Shown: positions 1 through 8,849 of the stretch, piece by piece
How the letters are laid out: each line of letters begins with the position of its first letter
Numbering within the stretch: the first letter of the stretch is position 1
DNA from: Psychrobacillus psychrodurans
GTDB lineage: Bacteria > Bacillota > Bacilli > Bacillales_A > Planococcaceae
Direction: 5' to 3' (one strand)
Length of the DNA: 64,000 nt
Assembly: GCF_027563345.1 (NCBI RefSeq)
Contig: NZ_JAMKBK010000002.1
The notes under the pieces: generated by a model
Database searches by the model: none
Told to the model about the DNA's origin: nothing
What the model saw: the letters and a program-made list of their open reading frames with translations, nothing else
Translations under genes and position numbers: made by a program

Positions 1-150
1 TTTGGTTATCGAAATTTCTTGCGATTTCGTGCAAAAATATTACTAACACATAAGTATAAAAAAATTGGAACTCATGTTGGTTAAGGTGAAGGGAATTTTA
101 CTTCACCCCAACATTTGACGTAGAACCTTTTTTTATATGTACCATGACAG

Positions 151-215
151 CTGATTTTCGTTTCAGGTGGACACTTTCCGCGAGTGTTGCCGCCTTTCAT
201 TTCAATACAATCAAT
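151..215 (-). repeat. Dispersed element, copy E (ends only)
   Basis: Contains the left arm (GTGGACACTTTCCGCG) joined directly to the right arm (GTTGCCGCCTTTCA) of the element, with the interior gone. It corresponds to copy A at 615-785 after an internal deletion of roughly 130 bp. Confidence 0.7.
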
Positions 216-373
216 TTAGTAGGTAGTTTACTATTCAAAAATTATGCTCAAAATGGATAACACGTTGAATTTGCGTGAACTTATAGATACTATCCAATTC
301 AGTCGATCTATTGAGTAGAAAACAACTTTTAGTAATTCGATTTACACATTTAGGCTGTGAATTAGCAAAGCAA

Positions 374-508
374 TTTGGTAAAGTTATCCTTTCCGCAAGT
401 AAAAGGTAATACTCCGTAAGTAAATCCAGACTTAGAGCAAGTAAATCCTTTACGACAGCAAGTAAACCTCAAATGAGAGTGAGTAAACAATAATTGAGAG
501 CAAGTAAA
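374..508. repeat. GCAAGTAAA array, exact 21-bp period (copy 1)
   Basis: Core GCAAGTAAA or one-base variants start at 395, 416, 437, 458, 479 and 500, exactly 21 bp apart, with a weaker unit (TTTGGTAAA) at 374. Sequence between the cores varies more than the cores. The array has no ribosome binding site or start codon. Confidence 0.9.
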
Positions 509-614
509 GACAAATTAAGATCAAACCATTCAATAATATAGGTATATGTATGTTAAATAAATCAATTTCATAAAGAATATTATATTGTTAAATTCGAGCA
601 GGGCTGATTTCCTC

Positions 615-785
615 TCTAGGCGGACGTTTTCCGCGGGCACGGCTTCAATCTCCTCGTCACTACGAAAACATATGCTCCTGCGGTTACTCGTCGCAAAGAC
701 ATCGGTCAAACAAAGTTTGGCCAATGTCTTTCCTGAGGGGCTTTCAGTTCGCGCTGTTCCCGCTGGAGTTGCCGCCTTTCACTAC
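615..785 (-). repeat. Dispersed ~180-bp element, copy A
   Basis: Shares long near-identical stretches, on the opposite strand, with 53545-53726 and 60816-60992. All have an outer arm rich in GGCGGA/GGAGTC, a central GACATTGG...CCAATGTC inverted repeat, and the word GCAGGAGCATATGTTTTCG. It is non-coding, possibly a miniature inverted-repeat element; the family has no transposase in this window. Confidence 0.85.
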
Positions 786-984
786 AATCAGTTTATACAT
801 AGATTAATATCAAGCCCAATATGGAAAACAAGATGAGTTTGCAAGATTATCTAAAGATACTATCCAATGCAGTCAACCGATTGAGTAGAAAACAACTTTT
901 AGTAATTCGGTTTTACATTTAGACTGTGAATTAGCAAAGTGATGGTCTTCTGTCAATAAGTGATTTGGTAAAGTTATCCTTTCC

Positions 985-1098
985 GCAAGTAAAAGATAAT
1001 AGTCCGAAAGTAAATATAGGCTTAGAGTAAGTAAATCCTTTACGACAGCAAGTAACTCTTAGACGGGAGTGAGTAAACAGTAAGTGAGAGCAAGTAAA
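985..1098. repeat. GCAAGTAAA array, exact 21-bp period (copy 2)
   Basis: Cores start at 985, 1006, 1027, 1048, 1069 and 1090, again exactly 21 bp apart. Several cores carry substitutions relative to copy 1 (for example GAAAGTAAA at 1006, GTAAGTAAA at 1027) but none carries an insertion or deletion, so spacing is preserved while sequence drifts. Confidence 0.9.
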
Positions 1099-1300
1099 GA
1101 GAAATTAATATAAAACCATTCAATAAGTATAAGGATATGTATGTTAAATAAATAACCGAAATAGCGTACGAAATTATATCTTCGTGCGCTTATTCTATGA
1201 ATGAGAAAGTATCTTTTACTAGTTATCCGAAAACGCACTTACCTGTTTCTAAGAGTTGTAGGGGGGCAAGACAGACTAACACTATAAGATTAACGAAAAA

Positions 1301-1339
1301 AGTGATATTGGTTTGTGGGAAGTCACAAACAATATCACT
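1301..1339 (-). terminator. Perfect 17-bp hairpin, minus-oriented terminator-like
   Basis: AGTGATATTGGTTTGTG pairs perfectly with its reverse complement across a 6-nt loop. A run of A precedes it on the plus strand, so the U-tract follows on the minus strand. No minus-strand gene is seen to its right before the plus-strand operon at 1673, so its client transcript is unknown. Confidence 0.5.
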
Positions 1340-1672
1340 AAAAATTCATTTGGTAACAATATAGCAAAACGTCTGTCCAAAGCCCTTAGGTTTGTTCTAT
1401 TAATTAGCCAAGATACTTTTCACAGTTTAGACAGTATAATTTAGAATCTTACACTATTCTCCATAGCAACAAAATTCTCTTATTACAATTCAATTACAAG
1501 AAAACTCGAAACTTGTAACCTTATTGTTATACAAATGGGTATTTTTAGCTTATGCCATAAAATTATGATATATGTTAAATTTATAATACATAGGTTTTAA
1601 TTACATTCGTTGGATTGTTTTATGAAATTCTGTGTTTTAAAATGGAAGAAATAAACGTTCTAGGAGGAACAA

Positions 1673-4228
1673 ATGAAAAAAGTAATCGCATCATCAGTTT
1701 TAGCAACTTCTGTCCTTTTGCCGCTTAACCTTCTTGCTAGTGAAGCACCATCCGTATATGCAGCCTCAACTTCTGCAATATTAGACGACATTCAACAATT
1801 GGTTGGTAACAAAGCGCTGCTTACTGAAAATAATGTCAACGTCAGAGAGGGTGCTGGTACAGAATTCGATAAAATAACATCTGTACAAGCCGGTCAAATG
1901 GTATCTGTACTTGCCAATGAGAAAAATAGTAAAGGAGAAATATGGTACAAAGTCTCCCTGAATTCGACGGAAGGTTGGATTATTAGTGATTATTTAACAG
2001 CAGCTACTGCAGCAGTTAAAGCGTCTACGACTAAATCTGGAGATTCATATGTAGGTACAACGCAAAAAATAGGGACTAGTGCTTCTAAAATGAGAAGTGG
2101 AGCAACAACTGCATATAAAGTAGTAGCTACTATACCAGTTGGCACTTCACTTAAAATACTAGGGGCATTTACAAATACCTCTAACGAAATATGGTTCAAT
2201 GTTGAATATAAAGGGAAAAAAGGCTGGGTATCTTCTGACTTATTCGTATTGAACGGTACTGCTGGTGAAACAGCAACATCGATGAAAGTAATCAATCAAA
2301 CAACAATTCATAAAGGCGCTACAAAAAACTACACAGTTGTTTCTACAGCAAAAGTGGGTACGACATTAGTAGTTCATCAAGAATTTACAAATGTTTACAA
2401 TGAAAAATGGGTTCAAGTTACATATGCCACTGGGAAAAAAGGCTGGATTCTTGCAACTGCTTTTGAAGATAACTCTATTGCCAATAAAGTTGTAAGTAAA
2501 ACCTCGACAGTTCATTCGGGAGCTACTAAAAACTATAAAACTGTGGCAACGATTCAAATGGGAGTAAAACTAGCAATCCATCAAGAGTTTACAAACGCTT
2601 CAAAAGAAAAATGGTATCAAGTAACTTATGCTGTTGGGAAAAAAGGCTGGATTCCCGCATCCGCATTTGAAAGTGTTTCTACTGTACCCGAAAATCCATC
2701 GACTGAAACGCCAAAACCAGAAGAAAATATCGTTGTAGAGGAAACAAATTTGAAGGTTTCCGTTTCTGTAGCAAATATGCGTTCAGGTCCTGGAATTACT
2801 TATGATGTTGTAACTCAATCGAAGTTAAATGATCAATTCGTTTCAGCACAATATGCAACAGATAGTAACAATGAAAAATGGTATAAAGTCACTTCGACTA
2901 ATGGAGATGCATGGTTACATCAATCAGTTGTATCAGTAGTAGACAAAGTCGACGATACTCCAGTAGTCACTCCAGGTAATGGGGAAACAGGTACGATTCT
3001 ACGTTCTAATGCTTTACTGTATGCAAATAGCAACTATAACTCAGCGGTTTTAGTAGGCTTACCAAAGAATACGAAATTCACTGTAATGAGCAAATTAGTT
3101 TCAACCGATGGGACAACTTGGTTAAACATCCAGGCAAGTGGAAAGCAAGGTTGGATTCCAGACTTCGAAGTAAATGCAAACCTCCCTATTAAATATGGGA
3201 CAAAGACGTCTACAGTATATAATGGAGCAAGTGCTACCGCGAAAAAAGTAGATACAATTTATTTAAGTTCACCGGTAAGAGTATTACGTACACTTAATGG
3301 ATGGGTAAATATCGAAACACCAACTGAAAAACGGGGCTGGATTCAAGCTTCTGTACTTACAGATGTTGCGCCGATTTCACCAGTTTCATTGACGAACGGT
3401 AGAACAGAAGTTAGAAATGGCCAAAATTATATGGTTTGGTCTAAACCATCCAAGTTCGACATTACTTATTCAATACCATCAACAAACGTGCTTCGTATTT
3501 ATGGTAATCTCTCAAATATTAACGAGATTAAATCGAAGGTTGTTGGTGTGAAGAGCATGAAAGTTGAGAAGGTTTCCGGTGGTACATCGGTATTATTAAT
3601 CACTTTCGATCCTAATTACACATATACCATTCGTGATTATAATAACGAATTAACGATTAAAGTAGTTCCAAAAGGTTTGGCAGGTAAGAAAATAGTAATA
3701 GATGCTGGTCATGGTGCTAAGGATCCTGGAGCAGTAGGTAAAAATGGAACAAAGGAAAAAGACGTCAATCTTGCAACTGCTCAATTCCTTAAGGCTGAAC
3801 TTGAAGCTGCGGGTGCAACAGTAACTCTAACACGTAATAGTGATGTTTTCTTGGAGTTGGTTGAGCGTACAAATATCTCAAATAGTTCTGATTATGATGC
3901 TTTTATTAGTATACATGCAGATTCATTTAGTTCTACTTCAAAAGGAACAACAACATATTATAATTCGACAGTTAACTTTAATGGACCAAAGAGTTTGGCA
4001 CTTGCGAAGAGTATTCAAGCTGATTTAGTAAAAGCAGTCGGAACTTATAATCGTGGAGTTAAGCAACAAAACTTCTATGTAAATCGTATGAATAAAATTC
4101 CGTCTGTGCTAGTGGAACTGGCATTTATATCTAACCCGACGGAAGAAGCTCAATTGGCTTCTACTTCCTTCCGCAAAAAAGCGGCAGCTGGAATTCGTAA
4201 AGGATTAGAAAACTATTTCAATCAATAA
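1673..4228 (+). CDS. Secreted N-acetylmuramoyl-L-alanine amidase with seven SH3 repeats
   Basis: Cell-wall hydrolase cutting the amide bond between muramic acid and the stem peptide. It has a signal peptide (residues 1-31), seven bacterial SH3 repeats from about 48 to 560 (the third and fourth nearly identical), an AMIN-like beta domain around 575-670, and a C-terminal Amidase_3 domain from about 672 with DAGHG, SIHAD (His about 748) and a catalytic Glu near 815 in LVELAFISN. AGGAGG precedes the ATG. It heads an operon with an SH3 protein and a SpoIID/LytB protein, like the B. subtilis lytABC set, but uses SH3 repeats where LytC uses CW_binding_2 repeats. It is probably an autolysin acting during growth or cell separation; that role is inferred. 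Confidence 0.93.
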   Translation: MKKVIASSVLATSVLLPLNLLASEAPSVYAASTSAILDDIQQLVGNKALLTENNVNVREGAGTEFDKITSVQAGQMVSVLANEKNSKGEIWYKVSLNSTEGWIISDYLTAATAAVKASTTKSGDSYVGTTQKIGTSASKMRSGATTAYKVVATIPVGTSLKILGAFTNTSNEIWFNVEYKGKKGWVSSDLFVLNGTAGETATSMKVINQTTIHKGATKNYTVVSTAKVGTTLVVHQEFTNVYNEKWVQVTYATGKKGWILATAFEDNSIANKVVSKTSTVHSGATKNYKTVATIQMGVKLAIHQEFTNASKEKWYQVTYAVGKKGWIPASAFESVSTVPENPSTETPKPEENIVVEETNLKVSVSVANMRSGPGITYDVVTQSKLNDQFVSAQYATDSNNEKWYKVTSTNGDAWLHQSVVSVVDKVDDTPVVTPGNGETGTILRSNALLYANSNYNSAVLVGLPKNTKFTVMSKLVSTDGTTWLNIQASGKQGWIPDFEVNANLPIKYGTKTSTVYNGASATAKKVDTIYLSSPVRVLRTLNGWVNIETPTEKRGWIQASVLTDVAPISPVSLTNGRTEVRNGQNYMVWSKPSKFDITYSIPSTNVLRIYGNLSNINEIKSKVVGVKSMKVEKVSGGTSVLLITFDPNYTYTIRDYNNELTIKVVPKGLAGKKIVIDAGHGAKDPGAVGKNGTKEKDVNLATAQFLKAELEAAGATVTLTRNSDVFLELVERTNISNSSDYDAFISIHADSFSSTSKGTTTYYNSTVNFNGPKSLALAKSIQADLVKAVGTYNRGVKQQNFYVNRMNKIPSVLVELAFISNPTEEAQLASTSFRKKAAAGIRKGLENYFNQ

Positions 4229-4246
4229 TGAAAGGAAGGTAAACCA

Positions 4247-4942
4247 ATGAAAAAGAAATTATTAGCAACGGTTGGTGCTGTCCTTGGCCTAAGTTTATTA
4301 TTAACGATCAATACGCCGACTTCGACAAAAGCGGATTCAAACTTACTATTAGCATCCGTTGAATGGGTACAAGCACAACTAAGCCCACTACAAACAAAAG
4401 TAACATCTTTAGAAAAACAACTTGCAGCACAAGATGCAACTATTAAACAGTTACAAAAAGCAATTGCAGAGGGTGGCAATGTTGTAGTGACACCGCCAAC
4501 AACTGAACCCTCAACCGAAACACCAGCCGTAGTCTATACAACTACAAGTGCAAAAGTGCATAGTGGAGCAACACGAAACTATAAAGTTCTTTCAACAATT
4601 GCAGCAAATAAAGGACTAACTGTTATCGGCCAGCATAAAGGGGCAGATGGAGTATGGTATCGTGTAGAAGTTTCATCTACTGTAAAAGGTTGGATCTTCT
4701 CAAACGATGTTTCTACAACAAAACCAGGTGAGTTCATACCTTCAAAAGTTGTAACAAAACAAGCTACAAATGTTCGCAAAGGGGCAACTACTAACTATAA
4801 ATCTATTGAAACAGTAGTTAAAGGCGCGACATTAACCTATTTAGGATCATTTAAAAATGCAAGTGGTGAAACCTGGTATAATGTTCAAACTCCTAAGGGT
4901 ACTAAAGGTTGGGTGCTAAGTACGCTGACTGAGGTGAAATAA
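4247..4942 (+). CDS. Secreted SH3-domain protein with coiled coil
   Basis: 231 residues: signal peptide (about 1-29), a short predicted coiled coil (about 38-75, heptads around TKVTSLEKQLAAQDATIKQL), a Pro/Thr linker, then two SH3 repeats (about 95-150 and 165-230) closely resembling those of the amidase upstream. No catalytic domain is visible. It lies 18 bp after the amidase gene and directly abuts the SpoIID-type gene, so it is probably co-transcribed. It most likely binds the wall and targets or regulates the two neighbouring enzymes; this is inference from context. Confidence 0.85.
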   Translation: MKKKLLATVGAVLGLSLLLTINTPTSTKADSNLLLASVEWVQAQLSPLQTKVTSLEKQLAAQDATIKQLQKAIAEGGNVVVTPPTTEPSTETPAVVYTTTSAKVHSGATRNYKVLSTIAANKGLTVIGQHKGADGVWYRVEVSSTVKGWIFSNDVSTTKPGEFIPSKVVTKQATNVRKGATTNYKSIETVVKGATLTYLGSFKNASGETWYNVQTPKGTKGWVLSTLTEVK

Positions 4943-6478
4943 TTGAAGAAGAAAGTAATAGCAATCTTATCAGTAGCCTTACTTAGTCTTATTTCAACAA
5001 ATAGTGCATTAGCATATAAACAAGAGACTTATTCCAAACAAGTACAAGTAGAGGTACATAATGCCTCTACAACTTCTCTTAACCTTTCAGGAGTTTACAA
5101 GCTCCAAAACTTAACGACAAATGAGATGTTTTATGCTTTACCGGATACACCAGTCACTTTTTCGCAGGTAAATGGGGAAGTATCCATCTATCAAGCAGGT
5201 GCAGCTATGTTTTCAGCAAAAGGATATGCTTTACATGCGATTTCCGGAAATGAAAAAATAGTAGTATTTACCAAAAATGTTGAGGGTAAAAAAGGTGCTA
5301 CAGTTGATTATGAGACTGTTAAATCTTATACAGCTTTCCAAGGGGCAAACTTCGTTGATGAATTTACGAATGCCAGTGGGGAAACATGGTACTCTGTTAC
5401 GGATGATCAAGGTGTTTCATCTTGGATTCCAGCTACAAGTGGAAGAGTCGCAAATGTAACCTCATTACCTATAGGGAAGACATCAAATGGCAGCGAATAT
5501 CGTGGTAGTTTTAATGTTGTCAAATCAGGTACGGCAGTTCAAATTGTTAATAGACTCGATTTGGAAAACTACTTAAAGGGTGTAATACCGAATGAATCAC
5601 CAGCTTCATGGCATATTGAAGCGTTAAAAGCACAGACAGTTGCTGCACGAAGCTATACATTAAGTAAAGCTGGTATTCTAAGTAGTACGACCAAGGACCA
5701 AATGTACAAAGGTTACTCATCAGAACATAAAAATACAAATGCTGCGGTAGAAGCTACTAATGGATTAGTAGTAAAAGCAAATGGCAAACTTGTTCAAGCC
5801 TATTTCTACTCGACAAGTGGTGGTAAAACCGCCAATATTGGTGAAGTATGGAATAGTACACAGGTTTCACATTTTGTATCTGTAGACGATTCTATTGAAC
5901 AATCACCTTATAAAAACTGGACGGTTAGTATACCAGTGGCAAATATTTTAAAAAAATTCGGATTTGCATCAACTGATACTTTGCTAGATATCAAGCTAAC
6001 AAAAGGTGGATCCAACGGGGAAGTTACCGCAGTAACCGCAATTACTTCTTCTGGAGAGAAAACCATTTCTGGCAATGAATCTGTTATGAGAAACGTATTT
6101 TTAGATGCTAAAAATGCATCATTAAAATCAAGCTGGTTTGACATTTCCTTTACTAAACCAACGGGTGGAACGGACTTAGCTATTCAAGGAGCTAAAGGTT
6201 CTACTGAGGTGACATCACTTAACGGAATGTCAGTTCAAACAGCTTCGGGAGTACTAACAGTTCCAAATGGTTCAGTAAATATACAAACGAACGAAGGCAT
6301 TATCTCTACAACAGGAGTAACAAGTACAGGAATCCAAACAGTAACCGTTAACGGAAAAGGCTATGGCCACCGAATCGGAATGAGTCAATATGGTGCAAAA
6401 GCACGCGCTGAAGCTGGCTGGACATACGATCGTATTCTGAAACATTATTACCAAGGAACAACAATTGAGAAATTCTAA
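4943..6478 (+). CDS. SpoIID/LytB-domain secreted protein
   Basis: 511 residues with a signal peptide (about 1-24), an SH3-like segment (about 110-165) and a SpoIID domain from about 185, including ENYLKGVIPNESPASWH, QTVAARSYTL and the C-terminal GHRIGMSQYGAKARAEAGW. The family includes SpoIID, a lytic transglycosylase acting on denuded glycan, and LytB, an amidase enhancer. The start is TTG immediately after the previous stop, with GAGGTG as ribosome binding site, so translation is probably coupled. Together with the upstream amidase it recalls the LytB/LytC pair. Confident as to family, less so as to substrate. Confidence 0.9.
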   Translation: MKKKVIAILSVALLSLISTNSALAYKQETYSKQVQVEVHNASTTSLNLSGVYKLQNLTTNEMFYALPDTPVTFSQVNGEVSIYQAGAAMFSAKGYALHAISGNEKIVVFTKNVEGKKGATVDYETVKSYTAFQGANFVDEFTNASGETWYSVTDDQGVSSWIPATSGRVANVTSLPIGKTSNGSEYRGSFNVVKSGTAVQIVNRLDLENYLKGVIPNESPASWHIEALKAQTVAARSYTLSKAGILSSTTKDQMYKGYSSEHKNTNAAVEATNGLVVKANGKLVQAYFYSTSGGKTANIGEVWNSTQVSHFVSVDDSIEQSPYKNWTVSIPVANILKKFGFASTDTLLDIKLTKGGSNGEVTAVTAITSSGEKTISGNESVMRNVFLDAKNASLKSSWFDISFTKPTGGTDLAIQGAKGSTEVTSLNGMSVQTASGVLTVPNGSVNIQTNEGIISTTGVTSTGIQTVTVNGKGYGHRIGMSQYGAKARAEAGWTYDRILKHYYQGTTIEKF

Positions 6479-6481
6479 TAC

Positions 6482-6513
6482 AAAAAGGCAACCGCATTTG
6501 TGGTTGCCTTTTT
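6482..6513 (+). terminator. Terminator of the cell-wall operon
   Basis: AAAAAGGCAACC pairs with GGTTGCCTTTTT across an 8-nt loop, ending in a T-run, four bases after the stop codon of the SpoIID-type gene. Confidence 0.9.
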
Positions 6514-6660
6514 GTATTATCTATTTAGAAGAATCGCTTAGATGCTAAGATTTTTCTTATTACTATCGTTAATTTCATCTGGACGTTTTACCACATTAAC
6601 CTCGATTATTTAGCTGATACTGATTTAAATTGTCTGTTTTTGAAAAGTGGACATGGTTTA

Positions 6661-6778
6661 TTGGAGCGCAGGGCGGCGACTCCAGTATGAACAGCGCGAG
6701 CTGAAGACCCTGGACTGAGTTAAGCGAAGGAAGCGGCTGAAGCCGTGTCCACGGAAAGCGTCTGCCTGGAGCGGAAAT
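6661..6778 (+). repeat. Dispersed element, copy D (shortened)
   Basis: Carries the left arm (TTGGAGCGCAGGGCGG, GAACAGCGCGAGCTGAAG) and right arm (GGCTGAAGCCGTGTCCACGG, GCCTGGAGCGGAAAT) of the dispersed element. The central part with the ACATTGG inverted repeat is replaced by a short unrelated stretch. It lies between the two convergent genes at 6478 and 6874, away from their terminators. Confidence 0.8.
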
Positions 6779-6823
6779 AAACTACTAAAAGCTCAATTAT
6801 TAAATTGCTACCTTTAAATTAAT

Positions 6824-6866
6824 GAAAAAGGCAGCCCAGAATTTCACATCAATTCGGGGCTGCTTC
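6824..6866 (-). terminator. Terminator of the CAP-domain gene
   Basis: Read on the minus strand, a GC-rich stem of AAGCAGCCCC type pairs with GGGCTGCCTTTTT and ends in a T-run, just past the stop of the minus-strand gene at 6874. Confidence 0.8.
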
Positions 6867-6873
6867 CTATCTA

Positions 6874-8043
6874 TCAAGGTTTTATAAAGTTCTCAGTATA
6901 ATATGGAATTGAGCCATAGACCCATTTTGCAAAGTAAACACCTACACCCAATTGTGTGTAAGCCGTGCTAATGATATTTTTACGATGACCTAAAGAATTC
7001 ATCAAAGCTTCATGAGCAAAGTAGGGACTCGTATAGCCCATTGCAATATTCTCTCCAGCATTTCTATATTGTATGCTGCCGTTCGAAAGGCGGTCAAATG
7101 GTGATTCACCCTTTAAATTATCATGGTTAAAATAATCATTTAAACCCATGTCTACACTATGACCTCGTGCAACATTAGCAACCTTCGAAGAGTTTTGAAG
7201 AACAGTCACTCCCTGCGCCTTACGCTCGGCATTCGTTAATTCGAATAAAAGAGTTTCATAGCTTGTTTCTAAAGTCGTAGATTTTTTTGGATATAAATTA
7301 GGATTATTATCAATCATCTCGTGATCAATTAAATAGATAGCAGAAATTTTATTATCATTATGCACATCTATGAAAAAGTTTGCTTCATATTTAGGTAGAT
7401 CATAAGTAATAATTTCGATTGGATAGGTATTTCCTGTAGTTTCATAGTTTGTGCCCAGTTTACTTTCTAACTGTTCAATAGTATTAGTTACTGAAACTCC
7501 ACTTACTTGATAACTTTTATCTTTCGTATAAATAGATGCTACTTTATTTTTTAAATAGCTTATTGCATAAAAGTCATTGTAGTTATCGTGATAAACGGAA
7601 GTTGGCGCACCAAATTCATTTACAACAGCTACTTTTTGCGGATCTAGTTTTGCTATTGCAGTTGTTTTGTTATCTCCAATTGAAAGAGAAGTTGGAGTGG
7701 TTTTTACACAGTTTAACTGACTTAGTTTACTTTTAGATGGTGTCTGATACAAAATATCTTTATTGTCTAGAATAAATAACCCGCCACCAAGATGATAGTA
7801 TGTCGATTTGTTGGCGTATACTCTGTAATTCTCACTAGGTTTTACAGTTCTAGAAGCCACAAATTTTCCATTGATATTTTTATAAACTGTCGTTGGTTTT
7901 TGTATCAAAACTCGGCCGATTTGCCCGGACTTTAGTTGTACTCCATCCCAGGAAACAATGGAAGGACAATCTGCTGCTTGAGAGATCGTTGGAACTGAGA
8001 TTAAAGCGAATAGTAATAATACTACGATAGATAGTTTTTTCAT
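6874..8043 (-). CDS. Secreted CAP/SCP-domain protein (YkwD-like)
   Basis: 389 residues with a signal peptide (1-23). The middle part (about 115-240) resembles the CAP-associated N-terminal domain of bacterial CAP proteins, and the C-terminal CAP domain (about 260-385) shows LTNAERKAQG, HSVDMGLNDYFNHDN and NAGENIAMGY. The His and Glu residues of the CAP cavity are present. Bacterial CAP proteins are secreted or wall-associated, and most have no proven activity. The start is supported by GAGGAG upstream on the minus strand. It has its own terminator and sits 30 bp downstream of yvyE, so read-through transcription from yvyE is possible. Confidence 0.88.
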   Translation of the reverse strand: MKKLSIVVLLLFALISVPTISQAADCPSIVSWDGVQLKSGQIGRVLIQKPTTVYKNINGKFVASRTVKPSENYRVYANKSTYYHLGGGLFILDNKDILYQTPSKSKLSQLNCVKTTPTSLSIGDNKTTAIAKLDPQKVAVVNEFGAPTSVYHDNYNDFYAISYLKNKVASIYTKDKSYQVSGVSVTNTIEQLESKLGTNYETTGNTYPIEIITYDLPKYEANFFIDVHNDNKISAIYLIDHEMIDNNPNLYPKKSTTLETSYETLLFELTNAERKAQGVTVLQNSSKVANVARGHSVDMGLNDYFNHDNLKGESPFDRLSNGSIQYRNAGENIAMGYTSPYFAHEALMNSLGHRKNIISTAYTQLGVGVYFAKWVYGSIPYYTENFIKP

Positions 8044-8073
8044 AGATTCATCTCCTCATAGTAAAAGTATAAA

Positions 8074-8709
8074 TCAATTCACCGTAAATTCCAAAAACTC
8101 TTTTTCGATAATCTCAATTTTCGCTTGTCCATTAGTAATTTCTGCCATCCAGTTTATAAATTCTGCTTCTTCATCTGCTTTTGTAAATACTAAGACTTCG
8201 ACTTGATCTGCATAGATAATTTCTTTCAACGGATAGACAGAGTTACGTACTTCATTTTCCACTTTACCTAGCCAAGTATAGTCGATAGAGACTTTCATGA
8301 GGTGATGCAGCTTACGTTCCACCACTTTTGCGGCGTCAATTCCTTCCGTAGTTGCTTTCCCATATGCACGGATAAGTCCACCGCCACCGAGTTTGATACC
8401 TCCAAAATAACGAGTTACGACAACAACTGTATCCTGAAGTCCTTGTTTTTTGAGCACCTCAAGCATTGGGACTCCTGCAGTGCCACTTGGTTCGCCGTCA
8501 TCGTTTGCCTTTTGTATATTGTCATGCTCCCCAATAATGTATGCAGAGCAGTTATGATTAGCACTTTTATGCTTTTCTTTAATATTATTAATAAATTCTT
8601 GTGCTTGTTCTTCAGTTTCAGCTCGATTCACGTATGTAATAAAACGTGATTTTTGAATAACGATCTCGCTTTCTCCGTAGCCTTGAATAGTATGGTAATC
8701 TTTTCTCAT
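8074..8709 (-). CDS. yvyE: YigZ/IMPACT family protein YvyE
   Basis: 211 residues matching the UPF0029/IMPACT family: N-terminal domain with KSRFITYVNRAETEEQA, YIIGE and DDGEPSGTAGVPML, then VVVTRYFGGIKLGGGGLIRAYG and a C-terminal ferredoxin-like domain. The family is related to the eukaryotic GCN1-binding protein IMPACT; the bacterial function is not firmly known. GGAGGAG lies upstream on the minus strand. The gene is divergent from degS, as in B. subtilis, which supports the assignment. Confidence 0.93.
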   Translation of the reverse strand: MRKDYHTIQGYGESEIVIQKSRFITYVNRAETEEQAQEFINNIKEKHKSANHNCSAYIIGEHDNIQKANDDGEPSGTAGVPMLEVLKKQGLQDTVVVVTRYFGGIKLGGGGLIRAYGKATTEGIDAAKVVERKLHHLMKVSIDYTWLGKVENEVRNSVYPLKEIIYADQVEVLVFTKADEEAEFINWMAEITNGQAKIEIIEKEFLEFTVN

Positions 8710-8784
8710 AGATATATTTCTCCTCCTGATTCTATTGAAACATAGTTGTAAAGTAATTTTAATTTATTTTTAGTCACTTAGTGC

Positions 8785-8790
8785 TATAAT
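8785..8790 (+). promoter_or_regulatory. Candidate -10 box of degSU
   Basis: TATAAT lies 60 bp before the chosen degS ATG. No convincing TTGACA is seen 17 bp upstream, so the promoter may need an activator or be weak. An upstream in-frame TTG at 8796 is too close to this box to be the translation start. Confidence 0.45.
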
Positions 8791-8849
8791 AGGACTTGTC
8801 ATCATTAGTGAATGAAGACTCATTTGGGCACATAAAGGAGAAAAAACAG

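Larger units (their letters stand above)
151..562. repeat. Tandem block, copy 1 (internally deleted)
   Basis: Aligns by eye with 604-1154: both begin with CTGATTT, contain remnants of the dispersed element, the words TTGAGTAGAAAACAAC and GGTAAAGTTATCC, then a GCAAGTAAA array, and end with ATGTATGTTAAATAAAT. Copy 1 lacks most of the interior of the dispersed element (about 130 bp missing) and a short stretch near 940 of copy 2. Confidence 0.85.
604..1154. repeat. Tandem block, copy 2 (fuller)
   Basis: Second copy of the block at 151-562. It contains a full-length dispersed element (about 615-785) where copy 1 has only its two ends, followed by the same AT-rich segment and the same GCAAGTAAA array in the same order. 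The copies differ by many point changes, so the duplication is not recent or the copies have drifted quickly. Confidence 0.85.
1..1672. other. Long non-coding, repeat-rich region
   Basis: No convincing gene lies in the first 1.67 kb. It contains a TTGCGATT word at 19-26 that may be the tail of an array cut by the window edge, two diverged copies of a roughly 0.4-0.55 kb block (151-562 and 604-1154), 21-bp-period arrays inside each block, copies of the dispersed 180-bp element, and a perfect hairpin at 1301-1339. The small open frames at 530-836 are translations of the dispersed element and lack ribosome binding sites. Confidence 0.75.

Noticed and set aside
530..836. Open frames on both strands at 530-836
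   Set aside because: They translate the dispersed element; very similar peptides come from its other copies (53427-53751, 60769-61188) on various strands. No ribosome binding sites.
8302..8649. 115-codon plus-strand frame within yvyE
   Set aside because: Antisense to a well-conserved gene; no ribosome site or family match.
8796..8849. Longer DegS starting at TTG 8796
   Set aside because: It begins six bases after the TATAAT box and lacks a ribosome site; ATG 8850 has AAAGGAG and gives His189 at the known position.
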